A DNA stretch of 64,000 nt, taken from assembly GCF_009763245.1 (NCBI RefSeq), contig NZ_WKJZ01000002.1, positions 312,707-376,706 on the forward strand, given 5' to 3'. Positions 36,925 through 46,019 of the stretch are shown piece by piece. Numbering within the stretch: position 1 is the stretch's first letter; every line of letters begins with the position of its first letter. Source of the DNA: Pseudomonas xionganensis. Lineage in GTDB: Bacteria > Pseudomonadota > Gammaproteobacteria > Pseudomonadales > Pseudomonadaceae. The translations under genes and the position numbers were made by a program. The notes under the pieces were generated by a model that saw only the letters and a list, made by a program, of their open reading frames with translations, did no database searches and was not told the origin of the DNA.

Positions 36925-36950
36925 TAGACTCGGGCATTGCGCAAAAGTTC
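36925..36950 (-). promoter_or_regulatory. AlgU-dependent promoter of algU
   Basis: On the minus strand, GAACTT (36950-36945) and TCTA (36928-36925) are separated by 16 bases, close to the sigma-E/AlgU consensus GAACTT-N16/17-TCTGA. It lies 61 bases before the algU start. The rest of the 366-base gap between algU and divergent nadB (36865-37230) has no gene; other algU promoters may lie there but none is clear. Confidence 0.8.
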
Positions 36951-37230
36951 TCTCCTTCAAACGTGCCTCCTGCCAATCCGGTGGCGGGACGACATACAAG
37001 GTGCAGCCATGACCTGCCCGCTGCACCTGTGATCTGTTTTATTGCCCATGACGCAATAGACGCCAGACCTGTTAAGCACCAGCCGGCACGGTAAGAGCCG
37101 CACACGACACGCCCGCCTATAGAACGTCGCGCAGGTAATAAGTTCCTGAGCAAGCCGCCTGGGAATAAGGAAGCTATTGTGCCGCCCACCCCCTCTATAT
37201 ACTAGGGGCCGCCTTTCGCGGAATCCGGAC

Positions 37231-38847
37231 ATGAGCCAACACCACCAACACGACATTCTGGTCATCGGCAGCGGCGCCGCCGGCCTTACCCTGGCCCTGA
37301 CCCTGCCCAGCCACCTGCGTATTGCCGTACTGAGCAAGGGCAACCTGGCCAACGGCTCCACCTACTGGGCTCAGGGCGGCGTAGCCGCCGTGCTGGATGA
37401 TACGGACACCGTCGAGTCCCATGTCGCCGACACCCTCAATGCCGGGGGCGGCCTGTGCCGTGAAGACGCCGTGCGCTTTACCGTTGAGCATAGCCGCGAA
37501 GCCATCCAGTGGCTGATCGACCAGGGCGTGCCCTTTACCCGCGACGACGAAACGGACCGCGAAGACGGTGGCTTCGAGTTCCACCTGACCCGCGAGGGCG
37601 GCCATAGCCACCGCCGCATCATCCACGCCGCCGACGCCACCGGCGCCGCCATCTTCAATACCCTGCTGGAACAGGCCAGGCAGCGCCCCAATATTGAACT
37701 GCTGGAACAGCGGGTGGCGGTCGACCTGATCACCGAGCGCAAGCTGGGCCTGCCCGGCCAACGCTGCCTGGGCGCCTACGTACTGGATCGCAGCACAGGC
37801 GAGGTGGACACCTTTAGCGCCCGTTTCGTGGCGCTCGCCACCGGCGGTGCGGCCAAGGTCTATCTGTACACCAGCAACCCGGACGGGGCCTGCGGCGATG
37901 GTATTGCCATGGCCTGGCGTGCCGGCTGCCGGGTCGGCAACCTAGAATTCAACCAGTTCCACCCTACCTGCCTGTACCACCCCCAGGCCAAGAGCTTCCT
38001 GATTACCGAAGCGGTGCGCGGCGAAGGCGGCCTGCTCAAGCTGCCCAATGGCAAGCGCTTTATGCCGCGCTTCGACAGCCGCGCCGAACTGGCACCGCGC
38101 GACATAGTCGCCCGCGCCATCGACCACGAAATGAAACGCTTAGGGATAGATTGCGTGTACCTGGATATCAGCCACAAACCGGCTGAGTTCGTGAAGACGC
38201 ATTTCCCCACCGTTTACGAGCGCTGCCTGACCTTTGGCATCGACATCACCAAGCAAGCCATTCCGGTGGTGCCCGCCGCCCACTACACCTGCGGCGGCGT
38301 GGTGGTCGACCAGCAGGGCCGCAGCGACATACCCGGTTTGTATGCCATCGGCGAAACCAGCTTTACCGGCCTGCACGGCGCCAATCGCATGGCCAGCAAC
38401 TCGTTGCTGGAGTGTTTCGTCTATGCCCGCGCGGCCGCCGAGGATATCGTCAGCCAACTGGAGCGGGTCGAGATGCCGAGCAACCTGCCCGGCTGGGACG
38501 CCAGCCAGGTGACTGACTCGGATGAGGACGTGATCATTGCGCACAACTGGGACGAACTGCGGCGCTTTATGTGGGACTACGTAGGCATCGTACGCACCAA
38601 CAAGCGCCTGCAGCGGGCCGAGCACCGGGTGCGCCTGCTGCTCGATGAAATCGATGAGTTCTACAGCAACTACAAGGTTAGCCGCGACCTGATCGAGCTG
38701 CGCAACCTGGCCCAGGTGGCCGAGTTGATGATTCGCTCAGCCATGCAGCGCAAGGAAAGCCGTGGCCTGCACTACACCCTGGACTACCCGGAGCAGCTGA
38801 GCGAAGCGCGCGACACTATTCTGCAGCCGCCCACCTACGTCGACTGA
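37231..38847 (+). CDS. nadB: L-aspartate oxidase
   Basis: FAD enzyme that oxidises L-aspartate to iminoaspartate for NAD synthesis with NadA. The 538-residue protein has the dinucleotide motif [18 protein letters not shown], the [20 protein letters not shown] segment, the active-site region [20 protein letters not shown] and the C-terminal helical domain. The start at 37231 is at MSQHHQHD; 18 upstream in-frame residues are not conserved. The 3' end overlaps the convergent ygfX gene by 32 bases. Confidence 0.97.
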   Translation: MSQHHQHDILVIGSGAAGLTLALTLPSHLRIAVLSKGNLANGSTYWAQGGVAAVLDDTDTVESHVADTLNAGGGLCREDAVRFTVEHSREAIQWLIDQGVPFTRDDETDREDGGFEFHLTREGGHSHRRIIHAADATGAAIFNTLLEQARQRPNIELLEQRVAVDLITERKLGLPGQRCLGAYVLDRSTGEVDTFSARFVALATGGAAKVYLYTSNPDGACGDGIAMAWRAGCRVGNLEFNQFHPTCLYHPQAKSFLITEAVRGEGGLLKLPNGKRFMPRFDSRAELAPRDIVARAIDHEMKRLGIDCVYLDISHKPAEFVKTHFPTVYERCLTFGIDITKQAIPVVPAAHYTCGGVVVDQQGRSDIPGLYAIGETSFTGLHGANRMASNSLLECFVYARAAAEDIVSQLERVEMPSNLPGWDASQVTDSDEDVIIAHNWDELRRFMWDYVGIVRTNKRLQRAEHRVRLLLDEIDEFYSNYKVSRDLIELRNLAQVAELMIRSAMQRKESRGLHYTLDYPEQLSEARDTILQPPTYVD

Positions 38848-39268
38848 ATTTCAGGCGCAGCCGCAAGCGCCGATGCAGATCCCGCGGCAGACTATCGCGG
38901 GGAATGCACAGGGCATGCACCCGACGCTGGCCGGCCAGGCGAAAGCGCAGCACCACTATAAGCGGCAGGGCCAGGCTATCCGGACACAACTGGACAGCCT
39001 GCCAGCCCGCACCCTCACTGAACAGCTGCCAACCGTCCTGATCATGGCGCAGGCCACGGTAGGCGGCAGGAGACGTCAGCAGCACCTGCCGCGGCATCAC
39101 CCACAGGGCATGTCCCAGGCAACCTAGCAAACCGAGCAGTACGCCCCAGACCGGCAGATCCAACAGCAGCAGGCTCAGCGACGCCAACCCCTGCACGGCA
39201 GCATAGGCCAGCAGCAACCCCAGCGAAGGCTGCCAGTGACATTCGAAGGCTTCACTGCGGCTGGACAC
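38816..39268 (-). CDS. YgfX-like inner-membrane protein
   Basis: A 150-residue protein with a short N-terminal tail [18 protein letters not shown], two membrane helices (about residues 15-55) and a basic cytosolic C-terminus. Position next to sdhE and the WxPS start match YgfX/CptA-type proteins, described in E. coli as toxin-like proteins that affect the cytoskeleton; in Pseudomonas the role is untested. Its start overlaps sdhE by 17 bases and its end overlaps nadB by 32 bases tail to tail. Confidence 0.78.
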   Translation of the reverse strand: MSSRSEAFECHWQPSLGLLLAYAAVQGLASLSLLLLDLPVWGVLLGLLGCLGHALWVMPRQVLLTSPAAYRGLRHDQDGWQLFSEGAGWQAVQLCPDSLALPLIVVLRFRLAGQRRVHALCIPRDSLPRDLHRRLRLRLKFSRRRWAAAE

Positions 39269-39506
39269 GATCCAGAATCATGCGAACCATACGCTTGAGA
39301 TCGGCATCCTCGGGCTCACCCCGCTGCATAAACCAGCCGAACATGTCCTGATCCTCGCATTCGAGCAGTTTGCGGTAGCGCGCCCGATCGTCCTCATCCA
39401 GATTCGGGTAGACCTCCCGAACAAAGGGCACCAGCAACACGTCCAGCTCCAGCATGCCGCGCCGGCTGTGCCAGAACAGACGATTGAGTTCAACCGAGTC
39501 GACCAT
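39252..39506 (-). CDS. sdhE: Succinate dehydrogenase assembly factor SdhE (CptB)
   Basis: An 84-residue protein that helps attach FAD to the flavoprotein subunit of succinate dehydrogenase. The family RGxxE motif is present as [13 protein letters not shown], and the helical bundle follows ([20 protein letters not shown]). The start [13 protein letters not shown] follows AGGAG; the longer frame from 39548 is rejected. The 256-base gap to divergent ygfZ (39507-39762) has no gene and should hold promoters for both. Confidence 0.92.
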   Translation of the reverse strand: MVDSVELNRLFWHSRRGMLELDVLLVPFVREVYPNLDEDDRARYRKLLECEDQDMFGWFMQRGEPEDADLKRMVRMILDRVQPQ

Positions 39507-39762
39507 GGGAATGCTCCTAGATAGGGACGCGCAGTATAACAGGCGCAAGCGAGCCTCAAGCGGCGAGCGCTACAAACAGCCCGCTCAACCGGACAGTGAA
39601 ACTTATATGGCCTAACCCCTTGGCCGCCACACCAACAGCCTTGCAGCAAGCGATGGCGCCCGGCCATTTTTTCCAGGCTTTTACTTGAAGCGGGTAGCTT
39701 GCGGCTTACCGCTGCTTTTATGATGGACACCCGAACTTTTCTCCAGCGATGCCCAATAACCC

Positions 39763-40704
39763 ATGGCCGATACCGCGTTTTACTGCTCCCTCAGCCACGA
39801 AGGCATCCTCGCCGTGCGCGGCCCGGATGCCAGCAAGTTTCTGCAGGGCCAAGTCACCTGCAACCTCAACTACCTCGGCGCCAGCTACTCCAGCCTGGGC
39901 GCCCGCTGCACACCCAAGGGCCGCATGCAATCGAGCTTTCGCATCGTCAACGTCGAGGACGGCTACCTGCTGGCCATGACCAGCGAACTGCTCGCCGCGC
40001 AACTGACCGACCTGCAGAAATATGCGGTATTCAGTAAATCCAAACTCACCGATGAAAGTGCGGCCTGGGTACGCTTTGGCCTGAGCGGTGGCGATGCCGT
40101 ATTGCACGAGCTTGGCCTGATGCTGGCGCACGAGCCAGGCAGCCTGGTGCAGGCCGACGGGCGCCTGGCCCTGCGCCTGCACGATGGCCGCGCCGAGCTC
40201 TGGGCCCCCGCGGCACAGCGCGAGCCCCTGCAACAGCAACTCAGCCAGCAGTTGCCCCAGGCACCGCTCAATGCCTGGCTGCTGGCCCAGGTCCGCGCCG
40301 GCATCGGCCAGGTCACGGGGCCGACCCGTGAGCTGTTTATCCCGCAGATGATCAACCTGCAGGCCCTGGACGGCGTCAGCTTCAAGAAGGGCTGCTATAC
40401 GGGCCAGGAAATCGTCGCGCGCATGCAATACCTGGGCAAGCTCAAGCGCCGCCTGTACCGCCTGAGCCTGGCCGGCGGTGAAGTTCCGGCACCGGGCACA
40501 GAGCTGTTCTCACCGGTCCATGGCTCCAGCGTTGGCGAAGTGGTGCTGGCTGCCCAGGCCGAGCAGGGCTGCGAGCTACTGGCGGTGCTGCAACAAGACG
40601 CCAGCGAGGATGGCCGCATCCATCTGGGCGCAAGCGATGGCCCCACCCTGAATTTGCTGGATTTGCCGTATACACTGGACTCAAACCGCGAGACCCAGCG
40701 CTAA
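39763..40704 (+). CDS. ygfZ: Folate-binding tRNA-modifying / Fe-S assembly protein YgfZ
   Basis: A 313-residue aminomethyltransferase-like (GcvT-related) protein that uses tetrahydrofolate and supports certain iron-sulphur enzymes and tRNA thiolation (MiaB). The family signature KGCYTGQEIVARMQYLGKLK is present with its key Cys, as is KFLQGQVTCNLNYL at the front. Length is normal. It is divergent from sdhE and precedes an HDOD gene by 35 bases. Confidence 0.93.
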   Translation: MADTAFYCSLSHEGILAVRGPDASKFLQGQVTCNLNYLGASYSSLGARCTPKGRMQSSFRIVNVEDGYLLAMTSELLAAQLTDLQKYAVFSKSKLTDESAAWVRFGLSGGDAVLHELGLMLAHEPGSLVQADGRLALRLHDGRAELWAPAAQREPLQQQLSQQLPQAPLNAWLLAQVRAGIGQVTGPTRELFIPQMINLQALDGVSFKKGCYTGQEIVARMQYLGKLKRRLYRLSLAGGEVPAPGTELFSPVHGSSVGEVVLAAQAEQGCELLAVLQQDASEDGRIHLGASDGPTLNLLDLPYTLDSNRETQR

Positions 40705-40739
40705 CCTAATCAATGCTGACAGCTTAAAGAGAATGACCC

Positions 40740-41576
40740 ATGAGCATGCTTGCCGAGAAAGTCCTGAAGGACCTGATCAAGGCCATCGACAACGATGAGC
40801 TGGTTCTGCCCACCCTGCCGGAAGTGGCGCTCAAGGTGCGCGAGGCGGCCGAAGATCCGGATATCGGCGTGGCCCAGCTTAGCAAGGTGATCGGTAACGA
40901 CGCCGCCCTCACCGCACGTATCATCAAGGTGGTGAACAGCCCACTGCTGCGCACCAACAAGGAAATCACCGACCTGCAGATGGCCGTGGGTCGCCTCGGC
41001 ATCAACTACACCTGCAACCTGGCCACGGGCCTGGCCATGGAGCAGATGTTCCAGGCCACCAGCGACGTGGTCGACCGCAAGATGCGCGAAGTGTGGAACA
41101 AAAGCACGGAAATCGCCGGCATCTGCCATGTGCTGTGCAAGCACTACACCCGCCTGCTGCCGGATCAGGCCACCCTCGCCGGCCTGGTCCATCAGATCGG
41201 CGTGCTGCCGATCCTCACCTATGCCGAGGAACACAGCGAGCTGCTGGCCGATTCCATCAGCCTCAACCATGTGATCGAGAAGATCCACCCGATCATCGGC
41301 GACAAGATTCTGCGCACCTGGGAGTTCCCCGAACAGATTGCCATGGTGCCCAGCCAGTACCTGGACTTCAGCCGCGACAGCGCCAAGGTCGACTATGTGG
41401 ACATCGTTCAGGTGGCCACCCTGCAGAGCTACATGGGCAGCGAACACCCCTATACCCAGCTGGACTGGAGCCAGATCCCGGCATTCCGCAAGCTGGGCCT
41501 GGACCCGAGCCATAACCTCAACGAGGACGAAGACCTCTCGGCCGCCATGGAAGCGGCCATGAGCATGCTGCAGTAA
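40740..41576 (+). CDS. HDOD domain-containing protein
   Basis: A 278-residue cytoplasmic signalling protein. The HDOD domain spans about residues 18-215: DELVLPTLPEVALKVREAAE, IGVAQLSKVIGNDAALTARI and LVHQIGVLPILTYAEEHSEL. It is distinct from the HDOD protein at 13498. It lies 35 bases after ygfZ on the same strand, as in other Pseudomonas. The output is unknown. Confidence 0.88.
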   Translation: MSMLAEKVLKDLIKAIDNDELVLPTLPEVALKVREAAEDPDIGVAQLSKVIGNDAALTARIIKVVNSPLLRTNKEITDLQMAVGRLGINYTCNLATGLAMEQMFQATSDVVDRKMREVWNKSTEIAGICHVLCKHYTRLLPDQATLAGLVHQIGVLPILTYAEEHSELLADSISLNHVIEKIHPIIGDKILRTWEFPEQIAMVPSQYLDFSRDSAKVDYVDIVQVATLQSYMGSEHPYTQLDWSQIPAFRKLGLDPSHNLNEDEDLSAAMEAAMSMLQ

Positions 41577-41607
41577 TCCCCGCCGTGCCGATTGCAGCTA
41601 AGCTCAA

Positions 41608-42396
41608 ATGAATATCTGCATCGGCACCCCTCAAATGCGCGCACTGCTTAGCTGCCTGCTGCTCAGCCTGCTCACTGCCCTGCCGGTCGCGGCGGATGCA
41701 GTGCGCCTGACCAATGGCGAATGGCCGCCCTATCTCGGCGAACAGCTCCCCCACCAGGGCGTGGCCTCACGCATTGTCGTCGAAGCCTTTGCCCTGGAAG
41801 GGGTCCAGGTGCAGTGGGAGTTCCATCCCTGGGCACGCTCGCTGCAACTGGCCGAACGCGGCAAGCGCCACGGCAGCGCGGTGTGGCTGCGCAGCCCGGA
41901 ACGCGAAGCCAAGTTCTTTATCAGCGACCCGGTGGTGGAGAGCGGCTACTACCTGTTTCACCGCAAGGACTATGCCTTTGACTGGCAGCAGGTCAGCGAC
42001 CTGCAGGGTCGGCGCCTGGCCGGCACCCGCGGCTATGACTATGGCGAAGCCTTTCAGCAGGCCGAGGCCGCAGGGCAGCTCAAGGTCAACCGGGTCAATA
42101 GTGATGAAATCGCCTTTCGCCAGTTGCTGGCCCGGCGCATCGACCTTTTCCCGATGGATAAGGTGGTGGGCTTCGACATGCTCCATCAGCATTTCAGCGC
42201 CGCCGAGCGGGCGCAGCTGAGCTTTCATCCCAAGCCCCTGCGCGCCGACAGCCTGCACCTGCTGCTCAGCCGTGAGGTCGCGGAAAACGCCGAGCTGATC
42301 GAACGGTTCAACCGTGGTCTGGAGCAGTTACGTGCCAGCGGCAAGATCGCCCAGTACCTGCTGGAAATGCAAAGGCCGCTAAGCCTGGGCCCCTGA
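41608..42396 (+). CDS. Periplasmic substrate-binding protein (SBP_bac_3 type)
   Basis: A 262-residue exported protein with the fold of family-3 solute-binding proteins: RLTNGEWPPYLGEQLPHQGV at the mature start, ASRIVVEAFALEGVQVQWEF and the PWARSLQLAERGKRHGSAVW stretch, which is typical of small Pseudomonas proteins of this class. A signal peptide ends near PVAADAV. The ATG at 41608 or at 41635 (MRALLSCLLLSLL) could be used; neither has a strong ribosome site and the second gives a cleaner signal peptide. No permease is nearby. Its end overlaps tctE by 18 bases on the other strand. Confidence 0.8.
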   Translation: MNICIGTPQMRALLSCLLLSLLTALPVAADAVRLTNGEWPPYLGEQLPHQGVASRIVVEAFALEGVQVQWEFHPWARSLQLAERGKRHGSAVWLRSPEREAKFFISDPVVESGYYLFHRKDYAFDWQQVSDLQGRRLAGTRGYDYGEAFQQAEAAGQLKVNRVNSDEIAFRQLLARRIDLFPMDKVVGFDMLHQHFSAAERAQLSFHPKPLRADSLHLLLSREVAENAELIERFNRGLEQLRASGKIAQYLLEMQRPLSLGP

Positions 42397-43773
42397 GGCA
42401 AACTCCACCCGCACCAGCAGGCCATGGGGTCGAGCCTGGTGCAGGCTGATTTGCGCCTGATGGGCGCGGCAGATCTCCCCGACTATGGCCAAGCCCAGCC
42501 CGGCCCCCGAACCACCCACACGGCGCCGATAGAAGCGGGCAAAGACCTTTTCATGCTCATCTGCGGGAATGCCCGGCCCATTGTCTTCCACTTCCAGCAA
42601 CGGCCCCGGCAATACCCGCAGAATCACCTGACCGCCGGCCGGGGTATGGGCCAGGGCGTTGTCCAGCAGGTTGCACAGCAGCTCGTTGAGCAGGGTCGGC
42701 TCGCCCAGCAGCCACACCGGCTGCTCGGCTTCCAGGGCCAGATCGATACCGCGGGCATGGGCCAGAGGCGCCAGGGCCAGGCCCAGCTCCCGGGCCAACT
42801 GGCTCAGGTCCAGGCGCTCGGCACCGCCCTCGGCAATCGCCCGGGCGCCACTCTCGATCCGCGCCATGGACAGCAGCTGGTTGGCCAGATGAGTGAGTTT
42901 GTCGGTGTTCTGCGCCGCCTCCTCCAGGGTGCTGCGCCACACATCGGCCTCCTGTGCGCGCAGGCCCAGTTCGACCCGCGCCTTGAGCGCCGCCAGGGGC
43001 GTGCGCAGTTCATGGGCGGCATCGGCAATAAACTGCGCCTGGCGCTCGAACAGATTACGCAGGCGCTCGTTGAACTGATTCAGCGCGCCCACCAATGGCC
43101 GCAATTCCCGCGGCAGATCAGCATCGGGCAGAGGCCGCAGGTCATCGCTGGTGCGCGCAGCCACGCTGCGGCGCAGGCTCTCCAGCGGGCGCAGGGCCAG
43201 GGTCACCGCCAGCCACACCAGTAGCAGGGCACAGAGTGCCAACAGCCCCATGCGCAGCAGGGTGCCGAGCAGCAGGGCCTGGGCCATGCGCTCGCGGGCG
43301 CCCTGGGTCTCGGCCACGCGGATTTCCGCCATGCCATTGCTACCGGGCTCACTCACCGGCTGCAGCAGGCTGACCACCCGCACGCCCTGGGCGCGGTACT
43401 CGGCATCATAGAAGCGTGCAAGGGCCGGGTAATCATCGGTACGTGGCGTCCCTGCGGGCGCGCCCGGCAAATCTTCGTAGCCGGATACGGAGGCCCCCTG
43501 CAGATCCAGCACCTGGTAGTAGATGCGCCCGGCACTGTCATAGGCGAAGGTGTCCAGAGCCACATAGGGCACATTGGCCTTGAGCCTGCCGTCCTCGGTA
43601 TACAACCCCTCGGCGATGGCCCGGGCCGAGGCCAGCAGGGTGCGGTCATAAGCTGTGTCGGCGGCCTGGCGGGCACTCCAATAGGCGCTCAGGCTGCTGA
43701 CCAGCAGGATCAGCGCCAGCAGCAGCCCCAGGCGCCGTAGCAGCCGCCCACGCAGGCTACCCGTCTCAGCCAT
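42379..43773 (-). CDS. tctE: Sensor histidine kinase TctE
   Basis: Inner-membrane kinase of the tricarboxylate two-component system, 464 residues. It has helix 1 (about residues 12-32), a periplasmic loop, helix 2 (about 160-180), HAMP, the H box DAAHELRTPLAALKARVELG, and ATP-binding boxes (EDNGPGIPADEHEKVF, GSGAGLGLAIVGEI). The start MAETGSLRGRLLRR is chosen; it overlaps the tctD stop by eight bases. Citrate and related acids are the known signals for the family. Confidence 0.92.
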   Translation of the reverse strand: MAETGSLRGRLLRRLGLLLALILLVSSLSAYWSARQAADTAYDRTLLASARAIAEGLYTEDGRLKANVPYVALDTFAYDSAGRIYYQVLDLQGASVSGYEDLPGAPAGTPRTDDYPALARFYDAEYRAQGVRVVSLLQPVSEPGSNGMAEIRVAETQGARERMAQALLLGTLLRMGLLALCALLLVWLAVTLALRPLESLRRSVAARTSDDLRPLPDADLPRELRPLVGALNQFNERLRNLFERQAQFIADAAHELRTPLAALKARVELGLRAQEADVWRSTLEEAAQNTDKLTHLANQLLSMARIESGARAIAEGGAERLDLSQLARELGLALAPLAHARGIDLALEAEQPVWLLGEPTLLNELLCNLLDNALAHTPAGGQVILRVLPGPLLEVEDNGPGIPADEHEKVFARFYRRRVGGSGAGLGLAIVGEICRAHQAQISLHQARPHGLLVRVEFASGAQA

Positions 43774-44437
43774 CGACGGCCTCCAACAGATAACCCAGGC
43801 CGCGGAAGGTGACGATGCGCACGCCACCGCCCTCCAGCTTCTTGCGCAGGCGATGGACATAGATCTCGATGGCGTCGGGACTGGCGTCCTCGTCCAGACC
43901 GAACAGCTGGGCGGCCAGCTGTTCCTTGCTCATCACCCGCCCGGGCCGCGCGATCATCGCCTCCAGCACCCCCTGCTCGCGGGCCGTCAGGCTCAGGGTT
44001 GCGCCATCCAGGGTGAAACGGCGGGTGCCCAGGTCATAGAGCAGGTTGCCGCAGCGCTGCTGCTGTTCGCCGCCCAGCATGCTGCGGCGCAGCAGGGCCT
44101 TGACCCGCGCCTCCAGCTCGGACAGCTCGAAAGGCTTGGCCAGGTAATCGTCGGCGCCCAGGTTGAGGCCATGCACCCGATCCTTGACCTCGCCACGGGC
44201 GGTGAGCATCAGCACCGGCAGGGTCTTGCCACGCTCGCGCAGGCGCGCCAGCACCTGAAAACCGTCCAGGCGCGGCAGGCCGATATCGAGAATGACCAGG
44301 GCGTAGTCCTCGCTGGCCAGAGCCAGGTCGGCGGCCACCCCGTCATGCAGCACATCCACCGTCCAGCCTGCGCCCTTGAGCGCCTGGGCCACACTGGCCG
44401 CCAGCTGCAGATGGTCCTCGACCAATAGAATTCGCAC
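43766..44437 (-). CDS. tctD: Response regulator TctD
   Basis: A 223-residue OmpR-type regulator: receiver domain (1-120) with phospho-acceptor Asp51 in LVILDIGLPRLDGF and Lys in DDYLAKPFELSELEARV, then a winged-helix DNA-binding domain ending RIVTFRGLGYLLEAV. It is divergent from the porin and transporter genes, which it should control through sites in the 287-base gap 44438-44724. Confidence 0.94.
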   Translation of the reverse strand: MRILLVEDHLQLAASVAQALKGAGWTVDVLHDGVAADLALASEDYALVILDIGLPRLDGFQVLARLRERGKTLPVLMLTARGEVKDRVHGLNLGADDYLAKPFELSELEARVKALLRRSMLGGEQQQRCGNLLYDLGTRRFTLDGATLSLTAREQGVLEAMIARPGRVMSKEQLAAQLFGLDEDASPDAIEIYVHRLRKKLEGGGVRIVTFRGLGYLLEAVDG

Positions 44438-44596
44438 CCTACCTCCCCAGCCAAGCCGGCTCTCCAGAGGGCCGGAGTGTACAGCGCCGCACTCGCTTGT
44501 GAATTGCCCAAATGCCGGCGCCGAACCTCAGGAAAATCCTTGCCGCCTGGCAAGCCTGAGCGCCACAGACCCGAGCGCCCGTGCTCCAGGGGTTTT

Positions 44597-44612
44597 CTTT
44601 CAGCGCTGAAAG
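44597..44612. promoter_or_regulatory. 16-base perfect palindrome between tctD and opdH
   Basis: CTTTCAGCGCTGAAAG is a perfect palindrome, and a further TGAAAG lies 11 bases after its second half (44618-44623), giving direct spacing of one helical turn. It lies 113 bases upstream of the porin start and 160 upstream of tctD. This is the best operator candidate for TctD in the 44438-44724 gap; a second inverted pair (CTTGCC/GGCAAG inside CTCAGG/CCTGAG at 44527-44560) lies nearer tctD. Binding is inference. Confidence 0.5.
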
Positions 44613-44724
44613 CCTGGTGAAAGTTTGACCCCCTAGGATCGCTGACAGGTGGCTCGATCCACCGACCAGAACGACCCGCGCAGTGGTGCGCAGGCGTGAC
44701 AAAAACAACAATGGAGACCACAAG

Positions 44725-45990
44725 ATGCTCAAGGCATCCCGTCAGGCCCTGCCGCCTGCTCACCTGCTCAGTCTAGCCGTAGCCGCGACGCTGCTCGCCC
44801 CTGCCGCCCAGGCCGCTTTTGTCGAAGACAGCACAGCCAGCCTGACCACCACCAATATCTACCTGAACCGCGATTTCCGCGAAGGCGACGGACAGAACAA
44901 GCGCGAAGAGTGGGGCCAGGGTTTCCTCCTCGATATCCAGTCCGGCTACACCGAAGGCACCGTCGGCTTCGGCCTCGATGCCCTGGGCATGCTCGGGGTC
45001 AAGCTGGATTCCGGCGGCGGCCGCACCGGCACCGACCTGTTGCCTGTGCAGGATGACGGCGGCACCCCCGACCAGTTCGCCCGCCTGGGCCTGACGGCCA
45101 AGGTCAAGGTCTCCGCCACCGAGTTTCGCTATGGCTCGCATATCCCCGAGCTGCCGGTGGTCAAGGCCAGTGACAGCCGCTTGACGCCCCAGGTATTCGA
45201 AGGTGGCCTGCTGACCTCCAGCGAGCTGGAAGGGCTGACCGTCACCGGCGGACGCTTGGACAAGGTGATCGACCGCGCCTCGACCAACTCCGAGGAACTG
45301 GTGCTCAACAGCAAGAACAAGCGCTTCACCGCCGGGGTCAGCGCCGATCACCTGGACCTGCTCGGCCTCGACTACCAGCTCAATAAAAACCTCAAGGCGC
45401 GCTACTTCCATGCCGAGCTTGAGGACATCTACCGGCAGAACTTCTTCAACCTGCTGGCCAGTTACCCCCTGGCCGGCGGCACCCTGGCCGCCGATCTGCG
45501 CCTGATGCTCAGCGATGATTCCGGCCAGGCCAACGCCGGCAAGATCGACAACCGCGCGCTCAATGGCGTGTTCAGCTACGCCCACAGTGGGCACAAGCTC
45601 AGCCTGGCCTATCAGAAGATGAGTGGCGACACCGGCTACGCCTATATCGATGGCAGCGACCCCTACCTGGTCAACTTCGTGCAGATCAACGATTTCGCCA
45701 ACGCCGACGAGCGCTCTTGGCAGGCCCGCTACGACTACAACTTCGCCAGCCTGGGCCTGCCCGGCCTGAGTTTCCTAACCCGCTACGTCAAAGGTACTGA
45801 CGCGCGCATTGCCGGCAGCGACCAGCGTGGCGGCGAATGGGAGCGCGATATCGAACTCAAGTACGTGGTGCAGAGCGGTGCGCTCAAGGATGTCTATGTA
45901 CGCCTGCGCAACGCCAGCTTCCGTTCCGACTTCGCCCGTGATGCGGACGAGAACCGCATCATCGTCGGCTACACACTGCCGATTTGGTAA
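44725..45990 (+). CDS. opdH: OprD family porin, tricarboxylate type (OpdH)
   Basis: Outer-membrane substrate-specific channel of 421 residues. A signal peptide ends near AAQAAFVED. The mature start (DSTASLTTTNIYLNRDFREG), GYTEGTVGFGLDALGMLGVK, the KVSATEFRYGSHIPELPVVK segment and the final ENRIIVGYTLPIW are characteristic of OprD-like 18-strand barrels. Position before tctCBA and opposite tctDE indicates tricarboxylate uptake, as for OpdH in P. aeruginosa. The start at 44725 has GGAGACC upstream. Confidence 0.93.
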   Translation: MLKASRQALPPAHLLSLAVAATLLAPAAQAAFVEDSTASLTTTNIYLNRDFREGDGQNKREEWGQGFLLDIQSGYTEGTVGFGLDALGMLGVKLDSGGGRTGTDLLPVQDDGGTPDQFARLGLTAKVKVSATEFRYGSHIPELPVVKASDSRLTPQVFEGGLLTSSELEGLTVTGGRLDKVIDRASTNSEELVLNSKNKRFTAGVSADHLDLLGLDYQLNKNLKARYFHAELEDIYRQNFFNLLASYPLAGGTLAADLRLMLSDDSGQANAGKIDNRALNGVFSYAHSGHKLSLAYQKMSGDTGYAYIDGSDPYLVNFVQINDFANADERSWQARYDYNFASLGLPGLSFLTRYVKGTDARIAGSDQRGGEWERDIELKYVVQSGALKDVYVRLRNASFRSDFARDADENRIIVGYTLPIW

Positions 45991-46019
45991 TCCACAATAA
46001 AAACCGCGAGGAACCAAAA

